A program made the position numbers and the translations under genes. Shown in pieces: positions 47,605 to 57,000 of a stretch of DNA of 64,000 bases. The stretch's first letter is position 1, and each line of letters opens with the position of its first letter. The notes under the pieces were generated by a model that saw nothing but the letters and a program-made list of their open reading frames with translations, made no database searches and was not told where the DNA came from. This DNA comes from Ditylenchus dipsaci (taxonomy: Eukaryota > Nematoda > Chromadorea > Rhabditida > Anguinidae): NCBI GenBank assembly GCA_004194705.1, contig SADC01000473.1, positions 62,001-126,000 on the forward strand, read 5' to 3'.

Positions 47605-48680
47605 AAAAATTTACTTTACTTTTTAAATAATATATGTCTTATAAGGTTCAAATTCTGATATAGTGTTATCTCAATATCAGGATTTTAGCACCATGCTGTA
47701 GCGCAGCTCAAAAACTAAAAACCGTGTTTACAAAATAAATTTTAAATATGAGAACGTTGAGATATGTATTTCTTTTAAAATAAAAAAGTGACTTAAATTT
47801 AGTTTTCTTCATTTTCTTTTATTTTTTTCAGAAATGTTTTTTAATGCCTTATTTCAAGACTATGATTTTCAAAAAAAATCTGTTAACTGAGTTTCGTAGT
47901 CCTTGAGTTGTGCTACGAAACATTTGTGTCATTTTTTCAAAAGCTGTGTTGGCACTTAAATGTGCAAAATTTAGTGTAATAAGATAGTTTCTTCGGTGAA
48001 CGGTAAATACTATTCAACAGAGCGAAAATGTATAAAAATAAAGTTTTGCTAGCAAAATCCAAGGCATAATCCAAGCCTGTTTAAACGCACACAAAGTGCT
48101 CGCTTGGCCGTTGTAGTCTTCAAGAGGGGTCCAACCGAAGAAGTACCAACCTTTTTTATATTTTTATCACGAAATATTTTTTTAGATGTAACAAGACTAT
48201 AACAAGAAGCAAAGCACTGAATAAATTAGGCTTTGCTGAGGGATCAATTGTCTCTTTACATTTTACACATAATTCTGTGGACCAAGAAGTTGAATCTAAT
48301 GTTAGACAAGGATAGTAGCTGATACCAGTTAGTGAACAAGGCGACTAATGTTGTGAAGTTTATGAAATACCAAAATGAAATTTCCTGTCTCTTCTATCGC
48401 TTGTGATTATTGAATTACTTATCATTGAGAAAAAGATTTCAATTAAAAGAAACACATGTTTTGCTTTGTTCTATCTTGTAGCGTATTCGTTTCTAGAAAT
48501 TGTTTCAACAAACTGCAAATAAAGAATTACTATTTGGCAAAAAAGAATACGAATTCCACAATATCTGTCAAAAACTTGGCTGGAGTCAGAATTACAGGGT
48601 GGGGCAAAAAGATTCGACCACTTTTAGAATTTTTTATCAAGAGTTTTCGCGCACTGGTGAAATCTCAAAAAAATTTTGAG

Positions 48681-49649
48681 GTTTCAGCCATCAATTTGTA
48701 ACTGGTGTTAGAAAATTTCTGCACGAACTTTCGGGCTCAATATTCAAAATAAAATTTTGCAATAAAGTTTCCCAACACAAAGCTTTCGAAGCCCTTTCCT
48801 TTTATAAATATCAATGTCTTGAAAATTCTTTGTCATCTCATTTTTTCTTCGCTCAACTTCTTCTTCATCAGGCTCTGTAGAAGGCGCAAGTCTCACTTTT
48901 TCAGATTATCTAAGAAAAGCAATATTAATAAGAACAAACCAACCACTAAAACAATAACGGCTGAAAAAGTAGAGCAGCCTTGCCACAAAACATGTTTGGC
49001 GCAAATATATTTTTCAAAAAAAATGTATAAATATATTTTTCAATTTTTTTCTATCGCCATAATGTATATTTTACAACGTATTATATCGTCTGTTATCAGT
49101 TTTATCGGAATTTTTTTGATTTCACAATGCGATTTTTTTAGAAGAAATGCAACGCAAGGCTAACGATAAAACTACCTGGTGCTATCACTTCATGAAAATG
49201 GACAACAGAACAAAAGCCCAATGCAAAGCATGCACCAAATCAATGGTACAAGACGAACATGCCTCCACTGCTCTCGAATATCGCCTATAATTTGTCTCAG
49301 GAATTTAGTTTTGGCTACAAAGTTGGATCCTCGATATAAGATACACTTTTTCGCAAAAAAAATACTTATTAATTTTCATAAAATATATTTTTATCTCAAG
49401 ACAATCCATTTCTGCACTATCGGATTTGCCGTATTTCCTATAATAAGTCACCCTGCTCTAAAAACTCACCCCTTTTACTTTGTGCACCTATATCTCAAAA
49501 AAAGTTCAGGAAAGAAGAAGCAAAACGGTGATGGCAAGAATCAAACCTGCAGCTTTCAGTTCGAAGGGCTGAAATTTTATTTTGAATATTGAGCCCGAAA
49601 GTTCGTGCAGAAATTTTCTAACACCAGTTACAAATTGATGGCTGAAACA
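48681..49649. mobile_element. Nested foldback element, ~970 bp
   Basis: Ends: gtttcagccatcaatttgta and gaaaatttctgcacgaactt (left) pair with aagttcgtgcagaaattttc and tacaaattgatggctgaaac (right). It abuts the inner edge of the right arm of the larger element and carries a possible BED-like exon. Confidence 0.85.
49147..49290 (+). CDS. Possible truncated BED-type zinc finger (hAT-like)
   Basis: A 47-residue frame preceded by an acceptor-like ttttttag. It encodes DKTTWCYHFMKMDNRTKAQC, then KACTKSMVQDEHASTALEYR. The W..hF...(K)AqCk.C spacing fits the first half of a BED zinc finger, a DNA-binding module common in hAT transposases. The final L..H...H part is missing or out of frame. The rest of a transposase is not visible. 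Confidence 0.4.
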   Translation: MQRKANDKTTWCYHFMKMDNRTKAQCKACTKSMVQDEHASTALEYRL

Positions 49650-49708
49650 CTATATCAGAATTTGAACCTTTTAAGACATATATTATTTAGAATTTAAAGG
49701 CAATTTTT

Positions 49709-49972
49709 TTGAGAAAAGTTGAAAATTTTAAATCGGAAATTTTCAAGGAATCTTCCCGTTATCTTGTTGATCGTAGTATATTTGGTTTACTTTTCGAAAA
49801 GTTAGAAAAGAGGGTCGCAATGGAAGTAATACCAAAACTTTATACTTTACCATTCAATTTCAGAGTTACGTCTGAGAGTCCTAACGTTTTATTTATGGAA
49901 CAAATATCAAGTATTTCTTTCAAAAACGACGAGTACTGCTTGCCACTATCGAAAGAATGTCTATCATTATAG
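49709..49972 (+). CDS. Arm-borne ORF, right copy (87 codons)
   Basis: The counterpart of the ORF at 47,338-47,604, facing the opposite way: MRKVENFKSEIFKESSRY, GLLFEKLEKRVAMEV and the same IPKLYTLPFNFRVTSES. Function unknown. Confidence 0.35.
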   Translation: MRKVENFKSEIFKESSRYLVDRSIFGLLFEKLEKRVAMEVIPKLYTLPFNFRVTSESPNVLFMEQISSISFKNDEYCLPLSKECLSL

Positions 49973-50275
49973 ATAGCGTTTCCATTTTCAACGCATTTGA
50001 TAGTCATATTTATATTATTCATAAAAACACTGAAATTATTATTTTTTATTATTATTGACCCTCCTAGCGAATATCATTCCCAATGATTTTCACTTTTTCA
50101 ACTTTAAGTAATAAGTGCCTGAATATATGTCCCAGACCCAGCAAAAAAGTGTGTAACACAGTTATTAGTCACGACTTCCGTACGCTAGACTACCCCTCAG
50201 CCTGAGGGCTGAGCCTGAACTTGTTGTTTTAAAGGGTATTTACAGTGACTTTGAAAAGGCCGAATACTTAAAGGG

Positions 50276-50521
50276 GCATGCCCACGCCCGTCATTTTCAA
50301 TTTCAAATATTTGAATTCCCGTGCACCACCTTTTCGTAAGAATACAAGACGATTTTGTTTTTTCTTTTCATTTCAAATAGTTTTCTGGTGTTGCTTTGTC
50401 GTTTCACTAGGGAGCGCGACATTTTTCTAGCGAACATTTTCCTTCAGCTGTACGCTAGCTGTCCTTCGTATAGATTTTATGTCTTCTTGGGGACCTAGCA
50501 AATTATTATTGTCAATTTTAG
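50276..50521. other. Junction between the large element and the RPS14 relic
   Basis: About 245 bp with ttcaaatatttgaattcccg (similar to the subterminal part of the GGACCAT family) and an acceptor (tcaattttag) at its end. Upstream RPS14 exons are absent. Confidence 0.5.
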
Positions 50522-50726
50522 GATGTCGTTGAACGCTGCAAGCAGGTTTGAAACAGTACTCTCCATGTCAAGTTGCGTAGTAACGAAGACGCTTGGACCT
50601 GGTGCTCAGTCTGCTCTTCGTGCTCTTGCTCGCTCTGGTTTGAAGATTGGCCGCATTGAAGATGTCACATCTATTCCATCGGATTGCACTCGCAGAAATA
50701 AAGGTCGTGGTGGTGGTCGACTCTAG
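50522..50726 (+). pseudogene. RPS14: Ribosomal protein S14 (uS11), 3' fragment
   Basis: S14/uS11 is a small-subunit ribosomal protein. This copy holds only the C-terminal half. After a splice acceptor (ttttag) one frame reads DVVERCKQV then a stop, then LHVKLRS; a second frame continues [37 protein letters not shown] and a stop at 50,724-50,726. Relative to the family, residues of the highly conserved ATGGNR loop before TKT are lost together with the frame, and the first half of the protein (exons before the Asp-Val) is not found upstream, where a transposable element lies instead. The acceptor argues against a processed copy: it looks like the tail of an intron-containing gene copy, broken by deletion. 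Confidence 0.92.
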
Positions 50727-51578
50727 ACTATCTCATTGCTGTATGTCCTCTTTCATGTTATTGTTAACTGTTGAAATTCGAGATTTCCGATAAAGCACTT
50801 TCTTAATTTACTGTCTACATGATTTCCGGTTTTAGTTGTGCGAATGCAGAACGAACTTAATCATGAGTCTAAAATACGTTTGAGTCCGTCCTTACATACG
50901 CTAGCCAACCTTCGCCTGAGCCTAAATTCTAAAAATTAGAAAAAGTAACAACAAGGAGAACCAAGGCAAAAAAACCCCTATTGAGGGATAGGGCCTGTTT
51001 GTCTTCTAATTTTTAACATTCAGTTTATAGAGATTTATCCTGTGCTTGATCAGCATTGTCGATAAGTAGACATTTGGCCCTGCAAAGAGTCACTCTATTT
51101 GGGCCACTAGTGGATCGTGTTTTGGCCATTTGTGGATCCTTGAAGCCTTGTTTTGAGAAGCTGAGGGGAAGGGGTGGTGTTGATATCAGCGTGTTCCTTT
51201 TTCAGTAACTTTATTATTTCTAAACAAATAATTTTGTTGTGTCTACAGGCTCTGGATTTCAGTTTATTCAGCTGTTTCTATCAACAACACGGTTCCCTGT
51301 CTCTAAATAAGGAGCTTTCATCAAGTTCATTATTGAATCACAAACAAGTATAACGCATTTCTTATTCGCTTTTCTGCCTATAATTATTAACGAAAACTTT
51401 AGAAAAAATATTATTCTCAACAAAATTTAATTTTTTTTGTTGAGAATGATAATTTCATATTGCATTTTTTAGCAAAAACGTCTGCTGCTTGCATAATAGG
51501 AAAAATTAAAGAATGGAATGTGTTTTAAGTGGCTTCTTTTTCATCTAAAATCAAAATTGATTCCATCTTATTTTTACA
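50727..51578. other. Spacer with half a CCTTGG-family MITE
   Basis: At 50,875-50,975: gtttgagtccgtccttacat, acgctagccaaccttcgcct and acaacaaggagaaccaaggc, the right half of the CCTTGG family. The left half is missing. No other gene supported. Confidence 0.6.
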
Positions 51579-52685
51579 ATGCTTCGGTTTGATTTAGTTT
51601 TCTCTATTATTTCAGCTTTTTTCGTGGTCTATGCAGGCTCTAATAAGACTAACTGTATTCAAGTAATTCGTAATGCAGCTAAACAAGGAACTTTGGAGGA
51701 ACTTCACAAGTGTATAACAGACAAAGGAGCTACGGATTTCGGCGATGAAAAACAGTTCAATAATGCTTTCCTAGAATGTCTTAATGGTGATACCAGTAAT
51801 ATTGAGTGCTGCCTAGACAAGGGTGTAACAGGGTAATACTTTTCAAAAAATAAATATTTTAATTTTCTTATATTCTTTGTTCTTTGATTCAATATTCATA
51901 TTTATATTTTATGAGAAAAATTGAAAATGTTACAATAACTAAAATTAAAAGAAAGCATAAACTCTTTAGAAAAATAGGTGTTTTTATAGATAAAATACTT
52001 TTATGGTAATTTTACTAAAGGTTGAAGTATATGTAAAATTACTTTTCTACAATTCTGAGTAGAGATGATGGCTTGACCTTTTTTGGGATTAGACTAGACG
52101 GAATTTGAATTGAAAATTTCGGGACGGGACACGCATAAATCTTGGATCGGGACGGGATACCGGGACATGAATTTGTCCGGGCAGGCGAGAATTTTCTCGT
52201 CCCGTCACCATCTCTAGTTAACTGTAATCAGAAGTTGAAAGTAGTTTTTGAAAATTCGATTTTTCGGGATTAGACAAGACGGAATTGACTGTAATTAGGA
52301 CCGGAAATTCCATGAATTTGTCCGGGCGGGCGGGAATTGTCTCGTCTCGTCACCATCTTTAGTTGGCTGTAATTAGAAGTTTGAAGTAGTTTTTTAAAAA
52401 TTCAATTTTTCGAGATTAGAAAAGACGGAATTCGAATTAAAAAATTTCGGGACGGGACATCGGGACGGGACAGGCATAAATCTTGCATCGGGACGGGATT
52501 CCGAGACGGAAAATTTCATGAATTTGTTCGGGTGGGCTGGAATTGTCCCGTCCCGTCATCATATCTAATTCTAAGCATACTTTTTCAGAAAATGTATTCG
52601 TATATGCAATGGCACTGTTCCTCAAAACCTTGAAGCCGCAGAGTTTGACGACCTGCGAGTATGCAAGAGCGCATTCCATGCTTAA
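51579..52685 (+). CDS. Secreted cysteine-rich protein, DB-domain-like
   Basis: Two exons: 51,579-51,832 and 52,589-52,685, joined in frame through gtaata/tttttcag splice sites, giving 116 residues. Residues 1-19 (MLRFDLVFSIISAFFVVYA) form a clear signal peptide. The mature part has eight cysteines: NKTNC, LHKC, FLEC, IECC, then KCIRIC and VC. The run ECCLDKGVTG-KCIRICNGT matches the central CC..kgV..kC...C pattern of the DB domain, known mainly from nematode secreted and cell-surface proteins; function unknown. It has no frameshift, unlike its neighbours. The intron (756 nt) is filled by a minisatellite. Family assignment is by pattern only. Confidence 0.7.
52070..52565. repeat. Intronic minisatellite, ~3 units of 150-180 bp
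   Basis: Each unit contains ttttcgggattaga, agacggaatt, gggacgggac, tgaatttgtccgggcggg and cgtc(c/t)cgtcaccat. Units differ by deletions. It fills most of the DB-like gene's intron. Confidence 0.85.
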
Positions 52686-54091
52686 AATATGACATCGACA
52701 AATGCTAATCTTTCAAACAAAACGGTTGAAAAATATATCTAACTTATATTTGATATTTTTTTGACAATAGATAAATTATTGAAGTAACCAAAACTTGTGA
52801 AAAAGTTTTGAAAAACTCATACAAATTAATAGTGTTAATGAATTTTTATCAAAAAGAAATTTCTTCATCTATAGTTCTGGCCACCAAGCTTTCTGGTTGT
52901 TGAGTTGACCAATAGTACATATGCGGTTAAATACTTTTTTCTTCCCACCCTTTCTGAAGGCTTTAGGATCCTAATATGGAAAATTCATCATCACTTTTAA
53001 AAAACAGACGATTAATCCCCACTTACGGGAAATTCATTTAGCGCGGGAAAAGCCGTATGCGGGCATATATATATACTAGAAACGGTATCTTTTTCTGCAT
53101 TCATCCCCCTCTTACTTTTTGGCGTTTTTTTATTCGGCTACAGTACACTATCTCTATCTGGCCGAAATCAGGTTCTGACCATTTCCAAAGCAGTTTTAGA
53201 CTGTCGTTATGATAAAAAAAACTCATTTTTAAGGCCCGGAAAGTTAGACATGATTCCATGTGCTCCGAGTGGTCAAAAATGCATATAGAGTATCTTTTTG
53301 GTTATTTTCAAACTGTCTTGATTATCTAGCTGAATGGATGGATCCGCTTAACTTGGATGGTGTCATACTCAGTAAGTGCTCAGGCTCTAATTGTTCCAGC
53401 CATTAATACGTAACTTTCATCGTGCTTAGTGAAAGATTGGGCCCTATATTATACAGGGTGACCGATATGAACCCGGCACCCCAACTTTTTTAAAATTCGC
53501 GATTTTTTTAAAATTTTAAAATTTTCAAATTTATAATTGGGTCGGGGTGCGGGAGGTTTCGCCTTGGGCTCCCTGTTGTTTTTTATTGTGATTTTTTAGG
53601 CTCAAGCTTAGGTAAGGTAGGCCAGTGTGCAGGGTGAACAAAAACAAACTCTACATTTTTTTTGAAAAATTTTAGTTCTAATTTTTTAAATTTTCGTTGC
53701 TGTTATTTGTAAACAGTGTGCTCATAAATATTTTCTGTGTTTTCTTAAGCTTAGTTAGCTCCCAGGTAGCTTGGTAACACTGTAAACGATTTTCTGGGGA
53801 AATCGATGGGGCAAGGAGTTACCTACGCAAATTTTTTCATAAATGTCCGTGTTTTTATGACTAGCCCTGTACAGCCTTTCCAAGTTCTAATTTTTTTTTT
53901 ACCACTTTCACATCCATGACATATTAAACTTGAGACCAAGATTGTCAATGTACATTTCATTTTAAAAACCAAAAAATTAAAAAGGAAAAAGTTGGCACTT
54001 ATTAGAACTTGAAATATACAGATCATCTCAACAACATCATGCTTCATATAAGATAATTTTCTCCAAAAATACGGATAACATAATCATCCAT
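52686..54091. other. Spacer between convergent genes
   Basis: The DB-like gene and the GPAT-like gene converge here. At 53,560-53,640 there is a left half of a CCTTGG-family MITE (ccttgggctccctgttg, then gctcaagcttaggtaagg). Otherwise nothing is supported. Confidence 0.6.
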
Positions 54092-57000
54092 TCAATAAAG
54101 ACCCGTCATCATATTCTTCTTCCTCATCCATTGCATATCTTCCTCCAACAAACTGACCGAAGAAGATTGCCCTTCTGACGAACCCTGCTCTTCAGTACTG
54201 TCTTCTTTGCTCAAACGTGTAAATCCGTTAGACATACAGCTGGAACTCGAAGCTGCTGAGGATGGAAATCAATCTGGACTGGTATGGCCAGATTTTCAAT
54301 AATAGTTTTGGGAATGAAGTCTTCAGTATTGATAATTTCTAGAAAATTTTTCACTTTCAATATTAAAAAAAAGTAATGTCTTAAAAAACCTTGTGGTTGC
54401 ACATGTGCGCAGATGTTTTCAACAATATTCTTTCTGATCATAATTTGTTGAGCACAATTGTGTTGAGCCAACTTCAACAACTTGGTTTTCTCAACCTGTT
54501 TGTAGAGCAGACCACCATCAAAACTAGCTGGTGGACAGCTGGCTGCCTCAGCAATAAGGCACTGCACTCGTCTAGCAAACTCTGTGGATGTCTCACCTTG
54601 CCGGCGATGTTGGACAGGAAGGTAGTGAATGTCATAGACAATGGCCAAGAAGTCAATAGTCGCAAAAGGTAGTTGAAGAATTGGTTTTCACTCCAGTAGG
54701 AATCGCCAAATCTGGCATCTTGTCTATAATTATTCACTTATACTCTTACTTTTCGAAAATTATCAATCTAACACTTGGTTAAGCCCAAGACAGAGCACGT
54801 GAATGTGCTTTTTTAAAATATTTTTACTTATTTGAGAACGCCAGAACTGTTTTATTTTGAAGGCTTCACGTCAAATTCTTTTTCCTCGCTCAAAAATTAA
54901 TAAAGATTTTTTGACAAAAAATGACCAAATTGTACTTTTTGTCTCTATATGTGACAATGGAGGGGGGGGGGGGTTGCCTTGGTCCCCACTTTTGTTTTTA
55001 TTGTGATTTTTCAGGCTTAAGCTTAGGCAAGGCTAGCGTATGTTAGGACGAACTCAAACCTGAGTCTAAATTACGTTTGAGTCTGTCCTAACATACGCTA
55101 GCCTAGTCTCGCTTAAGCCTTATGACTAAAAAGTCTTCAAAAAACAACAGGAAGGACCAAGGTGACTCCCTCAGCAAAAGTATTTTTTAAAAGTTTTAAG
55201 ATATTTCTTAAAACTTATTCTGACTTGAGAGAATCAACTAAAACAATTATATACTGTTAAATCTTTTAAAACCTCGTTGAGGGAGTCAGTCAATTTAGAA
55301 AGGCGTCGGTTCAAAAAGCTGTCGGTTTCGCTCTATTTTGGTGCAGTAGCATAATTTTTGAATCGAATAGGTAACTGACCAACCAAATACTGACTTATAA
55401 GGTATAGACCTTTGACCAGGAAACATTTTATTACTAGGATAAAGCGGAGGACTATACTCTTTCGTCCAGCACTGTAATATTTTCGGAAATCACTGAATAG
55501 AGTATGATGCTAGACGAAAGAGTATACTTACTTACTTCACCCATTAAAATTTTGAAAAGATTACTTTGACCAAAAACACTGGTCCTTTAACTAAATAAGA
55601 AGTTACCTTATAGCAATGGGATGCACATTGACACCTTCTTCAAATACAGCTCTTCTAAACTGCAATACTTTGGTATTATTTGTGCAATAGCCTTCTGGGA
55701 ATATAAGCACAGGTCCAGAGGTCTAAAATAATCAAGTTAGGAATACTTTTTAATATTTTTAATTATTTTTATATACCCTGGCTACATGAAGCACGGCGGC
55801 AGTAAAGTTTTTTCTTTCTTCTGCGCTAGCCCTCTCCAGCCAAATAGAGGGGCACAGCTTCTCGACCAGGCGTTCTATAGCCCAAATTATGCCTTCGTGC
55901 TTTTGTCCTGTCACTGTGTACAAGTATTTCCTTTCGGGATCAACATCCGCAAAATGATTTGGATATCGTTGGGGGAGAGGTGGTTAGCCACAGCCACACC
56001 TTTAATTCACACAAAATTATGTTAGAAAGGTAGAAAAAATAAATCTAGCTTACCAGGCCTTTTCGGTCTGTTTTCTGAGTTGTGATACCTAGAAATATTT
56101 GAATGATTTTGGTATTAAGTAATTTTGTATGAGAAATGTCAAACCTGGCAACAAGTCCTGTGCCAGCGGTAAAAATACGACAGTAGAGTACAGCAATTCT
56201 GGTTTTAAATTCATCTGAGAACTTCACAAAGCAGGCCAAGATGCAGCAAAATATGAGAAACACAAAAGAAGTGAGTATCAAAGATAGTCGGATGGGGAAC
56301 AAAACTGCCACTCTGACCCATCCTTAATTATAAAAAAATTGTAAAAAAAAATTTATTGAAAAAATAAATAAAATTTTTTAAAAATCTGTTCCATCGTATT
56401 TTAGTTACAGTCTGATCTGTTAATTTTTTTGGGAAAAGGGTACAGTCAAACCTCGATTAAGTGGCACCCTAGGGACCAAGCCTTAGGTGCCACTAAAACG
56501 AGGTGCCACTAAATCGAGGGTAAACTTTGTCCAAGTTTGGCCAACTCTGGCCACCAAATCGCCCTCAGGGTGCTACTAAATCGAGGGTGCCACTAAATCG
56601 GGGTTCGACTGTATGTCTAAAAAGCTGGTGTCAAAATAACATATCTCGGATCCTTAAATAGATACCGATTTTTGGTATTGGTATATAATTTTTTTATAAA
56701 GCCCACAAATTTAGAAATCCCAATTTCCATGATGAAAAAAGGGTTTTTGCTTTGGTCCCTCTTGTTGTTTGCTTACTGTTATTTCCAGGCTTAGGTGAGG
56801 GTCGAACATTTAAGGAACCTTGCGTACTTGTTTTTCACTCGTAAATTAGAGTTTGGTATCATTGCATAGCCAATATGCGAGGGGACCAAGGCCTTTTTGG
56901 ATTTCGAAAATGACTTTCTGAGTCACAGATTCAAATACTATTGGGCGCACACCTTGTTCTTTATCATTTAATTTTTTGATTTTCCCTTGCTCGAATAGTT

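Larger units (their letters stand above)
47041..50275. mobile_element. Large inverted-repeat element, ~3.2 kb with ~620 bp arms
   Basis: Left arm 47,041-47,663 starts ccttaagtattcggcctttt; right arm 49,647-50,275 ends aaaaggccgaatacttaaag. The arms are nearly identical. Each encodes an ~88-codon open frame reading outward from the centre (47,338-47,604 minus; 49,709-49,972 plus), with shared peptide MEVIPKLYTLPFNFRVTSES. Between the arms are about 1 kb of single-copy DNA and a nested foldback. No transposase recognised. Solo arms of the family occur at 21.2 and 41.4 kb. Confidence 0.85.
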
